From the NCBI RefSeq assembly GCF_007828865.1, contig NZ_VIVK01000001.1, positions 5,518,001 through 5,582,000 on the forward strand: a stretch of DNA of 64,000 nt, given 5' to 3'. The stretch is from Kribbella amoyensis. GTDB taxonomy: Bacteria > Actinomycetota > Actinomycetes > Propionibacteriales > Kribbellaceae. The notes under the pieces are model-generated. The model saw nothing but the letters and a program-made list of their open reading frames with translations, was not told the origin of the DNA and ran no database searches. How positions within the stretch are numbered: the first letter of the stretch is position 1; the number at the start of each line of letters is the position of its first letter. The translations under genes were made by a program, and so were the position numbers. Below, piece after piece: positions 33,046 to 40,792 of this stretch.

Positions 33046-33898
33046 CGACCGGTGGTCCTGCCTCGACGCGGGCCAGCACTGCGTCGAGGTTGTGGAGGTT
33101 TTCGCTGGTTTGGAGTTGGCGTTCGTCCCACCAGGTTGCGCCGGCTTCGGCGAGGGGCCCGATGATCGACGCGGCGTCGGACGGGTTCGTCGCGCCGCCG
33201 ATGACCAGGTCGTACGCGGCGTCGCTCTCGCGGTGCCTGGTGAGGTACGCCGCGACCGCGCGGACGTCGTCGGTACTGGGGACCTCGCCGTGGCGGGCGT
33301 TCTTGAAGAGGGGGACGGCGCCCTGGTACCGGGCGGCTCGGCGGAACGGGCGCTGGTTGGGCCAGAAGCCGCCGACCCAGATCGGGGGATGCGGTTGCTG
33401 GACCGTGGCCGGGAGCAACGTGACGTCGCGGACCCGGTAGTGCGGTCCCTCGTGGTCGACGCGCTCACCTGACCAGTACCGCTGGAGCAGCCCGAGTCCC
33501 TCGTCCAGCTTCTCGGCCAGCAGGACCGGGTCGGTCGGTTCGCCGAAGCTGCCGAACTCGTCCTCGATCGGGCCACCGAGTCCGGCGCCGAAGATCACCC
33601 GGCCGTTGCTGATGGCATCGAGGGTCGCGACCTGGCGAGCCAGCTGCTCGGGTCTGCGCCGGGCGACCGGGGTGACCAGCGGGCCGAGGCGTACCCGGGT
33701 GGTCGCCAGCGCGGCCGCGGTCAGCAGCATCCACGGGTCGGCGAAGGGCTGACCGCGCCGGCGTTCCTTGTCGTGGACGACGTGGTCCCAGACGAAGACG
33801 GCGTCCCAGCCGGCCTCCTCGGCGGCACGGGCCACGGTGACCACGGCGGCGGCGTCGGCGAAGTCGCCGAAGTTGGGCAGGTTGATCGAGAAGCGCAC
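33041..33898 (-). CDS. LLM-class flavin-dependent oxidoreductase
   Basis: 285 residues. LLM barrel: F-S-I-N-L-P-N-F-G-D, W-D-A-V-F-V-W-D-H-V-V, L-G-P-L-V-T-P-V-A-R-R-R-P, L-D-A-I-S-N-G-R-V-I-F-G-A-G-L-G and P-P-I-W-V-G-G-F-W. It is the third LLM gene in the window and shorter than the others. The GTG at 33898 gives the usual N-terminus (V-R-F-S-I-N-L-P-N); the ribosome site is weak. A DosR-like box lies about 60 bp upstream, shared with the divergent glycosyltransferase gene, so it may be induced under low oxygen. Confidence 0.85.
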   Translation of the reverse strand: MRFSINLPNFGDFADAAAVVTVARAAEEAGWDAVFVWDHVVHDKERRRGQPFADPWMLLTAAALATTRVRLGPLVTPVARRRPEQLARQVATLDAISNGRVIFGAGLGGPIEDEFGSFGEPTDPVLLAEKLDEGLGLLQRYWSGERVDHEGPHYRVRDVTLLPATVQQPHPPIWVGGFWPNQRPFRRAARYQGAVPLFKNARHGEVPSTDDVRAVAAYLTRHRESDAAYDLVIGGATNPSDAASIIGPLAEAGATWWDERQLQTSENLHNLDAVLARVEAGPPVV

Positions 33899-33956
33899 GC
33901 CCAGGATCGTGCTGCACCGGACCGGGGGACCGCAAGGAAGTTCCGCCCACGGGTTA

Positions 33957-33970
33957 GGGCCCAAAGTCCC
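33957..33970. promoter_or_regulatory. DosR/OsdR-like box 1
   Basis: GGGCCCAAAGTCCC within TTAGGGCCCAAAGTCCCAAC. It matches 12 of 14 core positions of the mycobacterial DosR consensus GGGACTWWAGTCCC (W = A or T), with a TT flank on the left. Located between divergent LLM and glycosyltransferase genes. Confidence 0.6.
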
Positions 33971-34073
33971 AACCGAATACTTACCGTGGTCACTTTCCCA
34001 GGATCTGCTCGATGATGAACACTCTCAGTTAGTTGAACACTTGGTCATCTCGACACAGCGAAACGGGGAGCTG

Positions 34074-35144
34074 ATGGCAGGCAGGATCGTGGTCCTGGTC
34101 CCGGCACACAACGAGGAGCGCTCGTTGCCGGCGGCGCTGGCGTCACTGCGGGAGCAGGGTCGCCCGGCGGACCGGATCATCGTGGTCGCGGACAACTGCA
34201 CCGACGGGACCGCGGCGGTCGCCCGCGCCGCCGGTGTGGAGGTCTTTGAGACCGTCCGCAACCGGGACAAGAAGGCCGGCGGCCTGAACCAGGCCCTCGC
34301 CGTTCTGCTCGACCTGCTGGACCCGGCCGATCTGGTCCTGGTGATGGATGCCGACGGCACCTTGTCCCCTACCTTCCTGGAGACCGCGGCCGCCGAGCTC
34401 GCCGACCCGTCCGTCGGCGCCGTCGGCGGCGTCTTCTGGGGCGAGGCCGGCGCGGGCCTGATCGGCGCGCTTCAGCGTAACGAGTACGCCCGGTACGCCC
34501 GGGAGATCGACCGCCGCCGCGGCCGCGCCCATGTCCTCACCGGCACGGCCACTCTGCACCGCGTCGACGTCCTGCGGCAGATCGCCGCGACCCGCGGCCG
34601 GACGCTGCCCGGCCCGGCCGGCAAGGTGTACGACACCACCGCGCTGACCGAGGACAACGAGATCACGCTCGCGATCAAGACCCTCGGCTACCGCTGCGTC
34701 TCCCCGGCCGAGTGCCGGGTCGAGACCGAGGTGATGCCGACCTGGGGCGACCTGTGGCGGCAGCGGATCCGCTGGCAGCGCGGGGCCCTGGAGAACCTCA
34801 AGACCTACGGCCTCACCCGCGTCACCGCCCCGTACGCCCTGCAGCAGGTCGGCATGGGGATCGGGGTCGTCGCGATGTGGCTGTTCCTGCTGCTCACCGC
34901 GCTCACGATCCACCACGGGTTCGAGTTCCGGCCGCTGTGGTTCGCGGTCGGCCTGATCTTCGTCGTCGAGCGCGTCGTCACCGTCAGCCGGCGCGGTCCC
35001 CGGGCCATGGCGCTCGCGCTGACGATGGTCGTCGAGTGGGCCTACGACCTCTTCCTGCAGGTCGTCCTGATCCGTTCGGCGTGGGACGTCCTGCGCCGGA
35101 CCGAGGCACGGTGGCACCACGTCGTCGTTGCCACTGACAACTGA
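34074..35144 (+). CDS. Family 2 glycosyltransferase (BcsA/hyaluronan synthase-like)
   Basis: 356 residues. GT2 domain (1-240) with V-P-A-H-N-E-E-R-S-L-P, V-A-D-N-C-T-D-G-T, V-M-D-A-D-G-T (metal-binding D-x-D), T-E-D-N-E (catalytic base region) and Q-R-I-R-W-Q-R-G (Q-x-x-R-W, the mark of processive synthases). Two or three C-terminal membrane segments (about 265-290, 296-312, 320-345) anchor it. Product polymer unknown; the short membrane domain suggests a partner for export. ACGGGGAG precedes the ATG. The next gene encodes the LAATG mini-protein; a DosR-like box lies 104 bp upstream. Confidence 0.88.
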   Translation: MAGRIVVLVPAHNEERSLPAALASLREQGRPADRIIVVADNCTDGTAAVARAAGVEVFETVRNRDKKAGGLNQALAVLLDLLDPADLVLVMDADGTLSPTFLETAAAELADPSVGAVGGVFWGEAGAGLIGALQRNEYARYAREIDRRRGRAHVLTGTATLHRVDVLRQIAATRGRTLPGPAGKVYDTTALTEDNEITLAIKTLGYRCVSPAECRVETEVMPTWGDLWRQRIRWQRGALENLKTYGLTRVTAPYALQQVGMGIGVVAMWLFLLLTALTIHHGFEFRPLWFAVGLIFVVERVVTVSRRGPRAMALALTMVVEWAYDLFLQVVLIRSAWDVLRRTEARWHHVVVATDN

Positions 35145-35201
35145 ACACAACCTTTCACCGCACGATCACCCTCACACCCAGGAAACGGGGAACCAGAACC
35201 G

Positions 35202-35351
35202 ATGTACGGACCGACCAGCACCACCACGACCGGCGGCACCCTCGCGGCGACCGGCGCCGCCACCAACACCCTCGCCTGGGTGGTGGCCGGCTTCGCCCTG
35301 ATCTTCGTCGGCCTCGCGCTGCTGAAGCTGCTGCCGAAGCGCTCCTCCTGA
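35202..35351 (+). CDS. 49-residue LAATG sorting-signal mini-protein
   Basis: Sequence runs M-Y-G-P-T-S-T-T-T-T-G-G-T, then L-A-A-T-G (residues 14-18), a 20-residue hydrophobic helix (about 24-43) and a K-L-L-P-K-R tail. This is a full cell-wall sorting signal of the L-A-x-T-G kind used by class E sortases in actinobacteria, but with almost nothing before it and no signal peptide. Cleavage would release a 17-residue N-terminal peptide. Ribosome site GGAAACGGGG lies upstream of the ATG. It sits 57 nt after the glycosyltransferase and ends one base before the convergent kinase gene. Role unknown. Confidence 0.75.
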   Translation: MYGPTSTTTTGGTLAATGAATNTLAWVVAGFALIFVGLALLKLLPKRSS

Positions 35352-37094
35352 TCAGCTGGTCTGCGCGGCGAGAGGCGCGCGCAGCTCCAGCACGGTGCCG
35401 TGCGGCTGATTCGTCATCAGCCGCACGGCGCCACCCAGTCTCTCGGCCCGTTCCCGGAGGTTCCGCAGTCCGCTCTGCCGCTCGGTGTCCTGGATCCCGA
35501 TGCCGTCGTCGGACACCCGCGCGGTGACCGCGTCGCTGCTGACACCGACCTCCACCTCGACGGCACTCGCCTTCGCATGCCGGACCACGTTCGACAACGA
35601 CTCCCGCACCGCGGCGAGGATCTGCGGCCGCACGATCGGCGGGACGGCGCTGTCCACCGGACCGATGCACGTCAGCCGCGGCCGGAATCCCAGCGGGGCC
35701 GCGTACTCGTCGACCAGGCTCTGCAGGTCGGCACGGAGCGAGCTGCGCCCCGGTTGGTGGTGGAGCTCGAAGATCGCGGTACGCAGGTCGCGGATCGTGG
35801 CGTCGATGTCCTCGACCGCCCGGGTGATCCGCTCCTGGACCTCGGGCTCGACCATCCGGTGCATGCCCTGGAGTTGCAGCCCGGTCGCGAACAGTCGCTG
35901 GATCACCAGGTCGTGCAGGTCGCGGGCGATCCGGTCGCGATCCTCCAGCACGGCGAGGGTGGACTCGTTGCGCTGCGCCTGGGCCCGGTCCAAGGCGAGC
36001 GTCGCCTGGTTCGCGAACATCTGCATCAGCTCGTTCCCGACCACCACGCTCTCGCCTCGCCGGGCGGCGACGATGAGCAGACCCCCACTGCTGTTCGTCC
36101 CGCGGGGGAGCGGCGAGAGCAAGGTCCGGCCGAGGGTGGTCAGCTCGGGCAGGTCGGCGCTGCGGCCCCGTTGCTCGATGAGCTGGGCGAGATCGTCGAT
36201 CACCACCTGCTCGTCGCCGCGGAGGACGTCGCCGAGGATCGGCCGGTCCACCGGCAGCCGCCGGCCGAGATAGGGCAGGTACTCCCGGGGCCCGTCGACC
36301 GCCTCGATCACCAGATCGTCCCCGTCGACCAGCAGCACCGCGCCGAGCAGCGACTCGGACACCTCGCGGGCGCGGCCGGCGATGAGCTGCAGCGCCTCGC
36401 CCTGGTCGACGTCGCCGAGGACCGCCTGGGTGATCTCGGCCGTCACCTCGTGCCAGCGGCGCCGGCGCTCCGACTCGGCGAACAGCCCGGCGTTGTCGAT
36501 CACCACGCCCGCCGCCATCGCCAGCGCGGTCACGGCCCGCTCGTCGTCGGCGGTGAACTCGGCCCCGTCCGCCTTCTCGGTCAGATAAAGGTTGCCGTAG
36601 GCATGGTCCCGGCTGCGGATCGGGACGCCGAGGAACGACCGCATCGGCGGGTGGTTCGGCGGGAAGCCGTACGAGCTCGGGTGCTTGGCCAGATCGGCCA
36701 GCCGCAGCGGCTCGGGATCCTCGACCAGCAGTCCGAGCAGACCGTGGCCCTCCGGCAGCGGCCCGATCCTCGCCTGCTCCTCCGGGCTGATCCCGTGCGT
36801 GATGAACCGCGCGAACCGGCGGCCGTCCCGCCCGACCACCCCGAGGGCGCCGTACTTCGCGCCGACCAGGTCGCAGGCCGCGGTGACGATCCGGTCCAGA
36901 GTGCTGTTCAGGTCGAGATCGGCGCCGATCGCCACCACCGCGTCGAACAGGGCGCGCAGCCGTTCCTGCGACTCCATGATCTCGTCGACCCGGCCGAGCA
37001 GCTCTTCCAGCAAGGCGTCCAGGCGGACCCGCGACAGGCTGGCGAACTCCAGCGCCCCCTCGTCCCAGGTCACCCTGCGTTCGCGGCCGGCCAT
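35352..37094 (-). CDS. DosS/DevS-like GAF-domain sensor histidine kinase
   Basis: 580 residues, soluble. Two GAF domains (about 60-195 and 220-365), then HisKA_3 with R-D-R-I-A-R-D-L-H-D-L-V-I-Q-R-L-F-A and a C-terminal ATPase (V-R-H-A-K-A N box; D-D-G-I-G-I; G-L-R-N-L-R-E-R-A). The first GAF contains F-P-P-N-H-P-P-M-R-S-F-L-G-V-P, the region carrying the haem-ligand His in mycobacterial DosS/DosT as I remember it; a His is kept. So it may sense oxygen, NO or CO through haem. The likely partner regulator is 1.7 kb away (38836-39495). ATG chosen after GGTGGA; a GTG 9 nt upstream is possible. Confidence 0.88.
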   Translation of the reverse strand: MAGRERRVTWDEGALEFASLSRVRLDALLEELLGRVDEIMESQERLRALFDAVVAIGADLDLNSTLDRIVTAACDLVGAKYGALGVVGRDGRRFARFITHGISPEEQARIGPLPEGHGLLGLLVEDPEPLRLADLAKHPSSYGFPPNHPPMRSFLGVPIRSRDHAYGNLYLTEKADGAEFTADDERAVTALAMAAGVVIDNAGLFAESERRRRWHEVTAEITQAVLGDVDQGEALQLIAGRAREVSESLLGAVLLVDGDDLVIEAVDGPREYLPYLGRRLPVDRPILGDVLRGDEQVVIDDLAQLIEQRGRSADLPELTTLGRTLLSPLPRGTNSSGGLLIVAARRGESVVVGNELMQMFANQATLALDRAQAQRNESTLAVLEDRDRIARDLHDLVIQRLFATGLQLQGMHRMVEPEVQERITRAVEDIDATIRDLRTAIFELHHQPGRSSLRADLQSLVDEYAAPLGFRPRLTCIGPVDSAVPPIVRPQILAAVRESLSNVVRHAKASAVEVEVGVSSDAVTARVSDDGIGIQDTERQSGLRNLRERAERLGGAVRLMTNQPHGTVLELRAPLAAQTS

Positions 37095-37160
37095 GCGGTC
37101 CACCGTACGAAGCCCGGCCGCGTTTGGGAACTACCCCGGCGGGTCGCGTCCGGGCCGCAA

Positions 37161-37174
37161 CGGCCGAAAGTCCC
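37161..37174. promoter_or_regulatory. DosR/OsdR-like box 2
   Basis: CGGCCGAAAGTCCC, 11 of 14 matches to the DosR core. It lies between the divergent kinase and universal stress protein genes, 96 bp before the latter. It shares the 13-mer GGCCGAAAGTCCC exactly with box 3. Confidence 0.6.
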
Positions 37175-37269
37175 GTCCGCCGACTGCCTTCGACCCTCCA
37201 GGTGGAGACCGGCGGCACTGCTGCGAACACCCCCCGTCCCGGGATCCTGACTCGGAAGGGAGAGTGCGA

Positions 37270-38124
37270 ATGGTGAGGTGGACGCGGAGTGGCCCGATCG
37301 TCGTCGAGGTCGACGGTACGCCGGCCGGTCGGCGCGTGGTCGAGTACGCGAGCCACGAGGCGCTGCGGACCGGGGCCGAACTGGTCCTGGTCGCGCCGAC
37401 GCAGCCGTTCGGCTTCACCGAGACCGAGGGACCGACTCCGACCGACAACCTCCGGTCGGCGGCCAGATGGGTCCGCGAACTCACCGGGAGCGGTGTCGCG
37501 ATCACTACGCTGCTGGCTCGTGGATCCCGGTTGAAGGTGCTCGCCGAGACCGCGCAGCACGCCAGGTTGCTCGTCATCGGCCGGACGCCGCTGCGTGGGC
37601 CGCAACGTCTGGTCACCGCACACGGTGACCTCTTCCTCGCGACCCGTACGGGCTGCCCGGTGCTCGTCGTACCGAGTGGGTGGCGGCCGTCGGACCTGGA
37701 CCGGCGGATCTCGGTCGGGGTGGACGGCACCGCGATGTCGTTGGAGGCGGTCGAGTTCGCGATGCGGGCGGCCGCGGATCGTGGCGGCGACCTCACGTTG
37801 GTGCATTCGCAGCACACTCCGCGGCACCTGTCGCTGGTACCGCCCGAGCCGCGGTCCGGCGAGGAGCTGAGCGTGGCCGAGACGCTCGCCGACTGGGGGA
37901 GCCGTTATCCGCAGGTGAAGCTGACGCGGTTCCTCACCACGCGACCCGTGGCCGACGTGCTCGTCGAGGAAGGGCACCAGGCCGGGCTCGTCGTGATCGG
38001 TACCCCGGCCGGCCTGCTGCCGATCGGGGATCCGGGCGCACGCCGGTCCGTGGTGTCGATGAACAGCCCGCTGGCCGTCGTACCGCACCACGCGGCCGCC
38101 CACTCCGGGGCGGCTGCGAACTGA
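37270..38124 (+). CDS. Tandem universal stress protein (UspA-type)
   Basis: 284 residues with two Usp domains (about 8-137 and 149-275). Motifs: P-I-V-V-E-V-D-G-T, V-I-G-R-T, C-P-V-L-V-V-P in the first; I-S-V-G-V-D-G-T-A, V-V-I-G-T-P and A-V-V-P-H in the second. The ATP-binding G-x2-G-x9-G-S/T motif is weak in both halves. Tandem Usp proteins such as Rv2623 belong to the DosR regulon of mycobacteria. GGAAGGGAG precedes the ATG and a DosR-like box lies upstream, so hypoxic or NO induction is a fair inference. Convergent with the PPOX gene. Confidence 0.87.
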   Translation: MVRWTRSGPIVVEVDGTPAGRRVVEYASHEALRTGAELVLVAPTQPFGFTETEGPTPTDNLRSAARWVRELTGSGVAITTLLARGSRLKVLAETAQHARLLVIGRTPLRGPQRLVTAHGDLFLATRTGCPVLVVPSGWRPSDLDRRISVGVDGTAMSLEAVEFAMRAAADRGGDLTLVHSQHTPRHLSLVPPEPRSGEELSVAETLADWGSRYPQVKLTRFLTTRPVADVLVEEGHQAGLVVIGTPAGLLPIGDPGARRSVVSMNSPLAVVPHHAAAHSGAAAN

Positions 38125-38137
38125 TCCGGTTTCCCGG

Positions 38138-38695
38138 TCAGGTCTCGTCCGGCCTGGAGGCGAGGCGGCGGCCGTCGTACGACTCGATCGTGAGCCGGAC
38201 GAGTTGACGCTCGCCGATCGGAGCCCAGGCACGGACCGGGAGCAAGGGGATCAGCGGAGCGGCCTGCTCCGGGTCGATCGGTGCCAACCGGCCGACGACG
38301 GTGACCCGCCAGCCGAGCCCCTCGTCCTCGTCGATGTCGTCCACCTCGAACGCGACCACGTCACCACGCTCCGCTGCCCGATACCGGTCGTCGTCGGCGG
38401 TCGCGAAGATCAGGCCGCCCTGCTCGACGGCGAAGGTCGCGAGCCGGACCGCGGGGAGGGCGTCCCGGGTGAACACGAGCCGGCCCATCGCCCTGGTCGC
38501 CAGCAGGCGCAGGCACTCCGCCGGATCGAGGATCTCCAGCCCGTTGGCATCCACCTCGGTCCGGGCCTCGGGCAACGGAGTCGCCGCTTCCTGGTCAGGT
38601 GCGAGCAACGCGGACCCGAACTCGTTGCCGTCGACATGTTCCGGGGAGTCGGTGAGGGTGCTGGACAGGGGAGGGGTGCTCGAGGCCTTGGTCAT
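38138..38695 (-). CDS. Pyridoxamine 5'-phosphate oxidase-family (split-barrel FMN) protein
   Basis: 185 residues. After a 45-residue polar N-terminus comes the split barrel: C-L-R-L-L-A-T-R-A-M-G-R-L-V-F, L-P-A-V-R-L-A-T-F, G-G-L-I-F-A-T, V-V-A-F-E-V-D-D-I-D and G-W-R-V-T-V-V-G-R-L. This is the actinobacterial PPOX/FDOR type, which may bind FMN or F420. Relatives such as Rv3129 are DosR-controlled. Catalytic role unknown. ATG after GGAG. It lies back to back with the DosR-like regulator gene. Confidence 0.82.
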   Translation of the reverse strand: MTKASSTPPLSSTLTDSPEHVDGNEFGSALLAPDQEAATPLPEARTEVDANGLEILDPAECLRLLATRAMGRLVFTRDALPAVRLATFAVEQGGLIFATADDDRYRAAERGDVVAFEVDDIDEDEGLGWRVTVVGRLAPIDPEQAAPLIPLLPVRAWAPIGERQLVRLTIESYDGRRLASRPDET

Positions 38696-38835
38696 CGGGC
38701 GGCTCCTGGTCGGGCGCCGGGGCGCTGTCTGCTCCGGCGCGATGGACGTACTGGGGATGGGTTCGGCCTTGCGGAACGCCGTTCGCGGTCTAGGGTGAGC
38801 GATGAGTGACCACGCGACACTGGGAGCGGCGCGAG

Positions 38836-39495
38836 ATGACGACGATCAAGGTGTTCCTGCTCGACGACCACGAGGTGGTGCGGCTCGGGCTGCGTCAGCT
38901 GCTGGAAGCCGAACCGGACATCGAGGTGATCGGTGACGCCTCGACCGCGGCGCAGGCGATCGCGCGGATCCCGGCCCTGAGCCCGCAGGTGGCCGTGCTC
39001 GACGTGCGACTGCCCGACGGCGACGGGATCTCCGTCTGCCGCGACATCCGCTCGATGATGGACCACCCGCCGGCCTGCCTGATGCTGACCTCCTTCTCCG
39101 ACGACGAGGCGTTGTTCACCGCGATCATGGCCGGCGCCGCGGGGTACCTGCTGAAACAGGTGAGCGGGACGGACCTGGTCGGCGCGGTGCGGCGGTTGGC
39201 GGCGGGGGAGTCGCTGCTGGATCCGGCGATGACGACCGCGGTCCTGGAGCGGTTGCGGAGTCCCGTGGTGGAGGACGACGACCCGCGGTACAAGTCGTTG
39301 ACCGCGCAGGAGAAGAAGATTCTCGATCTGATTGCCGAGGGCAAGACCAATCGGCAGATCGCGGAGGCGCTGTTCCTGGCCGAGAAGACGGTGAAGAACT
39401 ACGTGTCCGGGTTGCTCCGCAAACTGGAGATGGACCGGCGGACCGAGGCGGCCATCTACGCCGTCGAGCGGTCCAGACGCCGCCCGTCGCGCTGA
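38836..39495 (+). CDS. DosR/DevR-like response regulator (NarL family)
   Basis: 219 residues. Receiver with D10-D11, phospho-acceptor D56 in V-A-V-L-D-V-R-L-P-D-G-D-G, and K in L-L-K-Q-V; C-terminal LuxR HTH L-T-A-Q-E-K-K-I-L-D-L-I-A-E-G-K-T-N-R-Q-I-A and A-E-K-T-V-K-N-Y-V-S-G-L-L-R-K-L. The D-H-E-V-V-R-L-G-L opening, L-D-V-R-L-P-D-G and F-L-A-E-K-T-V-K-N-Y-V-S strongly recall M. tuberculosis DosR. It probably binds the three boxes found nearby and is phosphorylated by the DosS-like kinase at 35352-37094. Confidence 0.9.
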   Translation: MTTIKVFLLDDHEVVRLGLRQLLEAEPDIEVIGDASTAAQAIARIPALSPQVAVLDVRLPDGDGISVCRDIRSMMDHPPACLMLTSFSDDEALFTAIMAGAAGYLLKQVSGTDLVGAVRRLAAGESLLDPAMTTAVLERLRSPVVEDDDPRYKSLTAQEKKILDLIAEGKTNRQIAEALFLAEKTVKNYVSGLLRKLEMDRRTEAAIYAVERSRRRPSR

Positions 39496-39558
39496 CCCCC
39501 GGAACCCGAACCACTCCATCAGGGCTCCAGGGTCCCGGACGACGCGTCCGGCTCACCA

Positions 39559-39572
39559 GGGCCGAAAGTCCC
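39559..39572. promoter_or_regulatory. DosR/OsdR-like box 3
   Basis: GGGCCGAAAGTCCC, 12 of 14 matches to the DosR core. Placed 63 bp after the DosR-like gene and before a convergent secreted protease gene, so no obvious target gene follows. Confidence 0.5.
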
Positions 39573-39647
39573 AGATCCACCTGGCCTCGGCCACCATCAG
39601 CCGCGGCCGGCGGTACGACCAAGGTCGCGGCCTGCTCCAAGTACAAG

Positions 39648-39689
39648 CTGCGGCATCCGCCAGGACCCTGCGCCCGGCGGATGCCGCAG
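39648..39689. terminator. Bidirectional hairpin terminator
   Basis: Perfect 14-bp inverted repeat CTGCGGCATCCGCC / GGCGGATGCCGCAG with a 14-nt loop, just before the end of the protease gene. Confidence 0.75.
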
Positions 39690-39697
39690 GTCTTCGG

Positions 39698-40291
39698 TCA
39701 GCCGCAGATGGTGGTCCGCATCACGTCGGCCGGGCTGTTCCAGTTGGCGCAGCCGCTGCCGGAGTGGCCGTACCAGTCGTGGCCGAACTCGTGGGCGGCG
39801 AGCAGCGCGATCTGGCCGGTCGCGGTCGGGACCAGCGTGATGCGCTGGCCGGAGCCGTAGTTGCAGCCGATGATCGCGCCGGTGCCGCCGCAGTCGGTGA
39901 TGTACGAGGTCTGACAGGAGACCGGAGTCCCACCGCCTTCGGTGAGGCCGTTCCACGCGGCGGCGCCCTGCCGGATCTCGCCGGCCCACTGGGCGCAGGA
40001 CGCGGTGATCGTGTACGAGCGCGGGTTCGGCGGGTCCCAGCCGAGTAGCTTCGCCGGCTTCGGCGCGATCTTGGCGGCCGGGCCGAGCTCCACGCCGTGC
40101 CCGTCCCCGGTGTGCTCGTCGGCAGCGTGCTCGTCGGTGATCTGCTGATGCGCGCTCGGGGCCGCGAGCTGGGTGGTCTCGGTGCGCGGGGTCGCGAGCG
40201 GCTCGGCGGCCGACGCGGCGGGAATCGAGCCGAGCACGGTGGCCGCCACTGCCGCGAACACCACCGCCACTCGAGGGGCGATCGGTTTCAT
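39698..40291 (-). CDS. Secreted zinc metalloprotease (snapalysin/metzincin-like)
   Basis: 197 residues. Signal peptide (about 1-28, A-A-S-A-A), a His-rich propeptide-like stretch (D-E-H-A-A-D-E-H-T-G-D-G-H-G), then a small catalytic domain with A-A-H-E-F-G-H-D-W-Y-G-H (H-E-x-x-H zinc motif, catalytic Glu) and D-V-M-R-T-T near the end, which could be the Met-turn. Six cysteines could form disulfides. It resembles small secreted actinobacterial proteases of the M7 group, but spacing after H-E-x-x-H differs by one residue from classic metzincins. ATG after GGAAGGA. Confidence 0.75.
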   Translation of the reverse strand: MKPIAPRVAVVFAAVAATVLGSIPAASAAEPLATPRTETTQLAAPSAHQQITDEHAADEHTGDGHGVELGPAAKIAPKPAKLLGWDPPNPRSYTITASCAQWAGEIRQGAAAWNGLTEGGGTPVSCQTSYITDCGGTGAIIGCNYGSGQRITLVPTATGQIALLAAHEFGHDWYGHSGSGCANWNSPADVMRTTICG

Positions 40292-40436
40292 CGGGTGTCC
40301 TTCCGGGTCCTCACTGCACGGAACAGCAGCCCGTGAGTACACCGGGGGCGGAGCGGTCGCCGGCCTGGCAGGCGGCACTGACAACCTTGTCACGGGCGGA
40401 TGACGTGACACATCGTCGTCAGTCGACCACGAACTG

Positions 40437-40733
40437 TCAAGAGTTCGATCCGCTCCGCTGTCGTCGCCGCAGGTAGAACGCGACCGACCCGAGCACGATC
40501 ACCACGATCGCCAACCCCGCGAAAGCCAACGGGACCTGCGAGAAGTCGGCCGCGTCCCCGTCGTTGTCCCCCGATTGCTCGACCCCGGGTTGCGGTGTCG
40601 ACCCCAACGAAGGCGAAGGACTCGCCGCCGAGACCCCAGCTCCGATTTCATCGCCGCCGACCGCCTCGGCGATCCCGGTCGGCATGATCGCGATCAGGAG
40701 TCCGATCAGCAGCGCAGCGCATAACCGTTTCAT
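40437..40733 (-). CDS. Small secreted, C-terminally anchored protein
   Basis: 98 residues. Signal peptide 1-24 (ending A-E-A), a 40-residue Ser/Pro/Gly/Asp-rich outside part, a C-terminal membrane helix (about 66-87) and tail R-R-R-Q-R-S-G. The layout is that of a wall-anchored protein, but no LPXTG or LAXTG motif is present before the helix, so it is probably a plain type I membrane protein. No family recognised. ATG at 40733; an in-frame GTG 36 nt upstream would add a basic stretch. Confidence 0.65.
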   Translation of the reverse strand: MKRLCAALLIGLLIAIMPTGIAEAVGGDEIGAGVSAASPSPSLGSTPQPGVEQSGDNDGDAADFSQVPLAFAGLAIVVIVLGSVAFYLRRRQRSGSNS

Positions 40734-40792
40734 CGCCCGCCGGTGCCCCCGAGGTGGAAGGTTCACCAAAACTTATGCACGCGCGCGCCGGA

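Noticed and set aside
30670..33576. A 968-codon frame antisense to the Fe-S and FAD genes
   Set aside because: Low-complexity Arg/His/Pro-rich translation with no motif; the plus strand encodes well-conserved proteins there.
37119..37140. Extra DosR-like box TTTGGGAACTACCCC
   Set aside because: The half-sites are too close and only a partial match; it does not fit the 14-bp core.
40437..40733. Second sortase-anchored protein
   Set aside because: It has a signal peptide, C-terminal helix and basic tail, but no LPXTG, LAXTG or similar pentapeptide before the helix.
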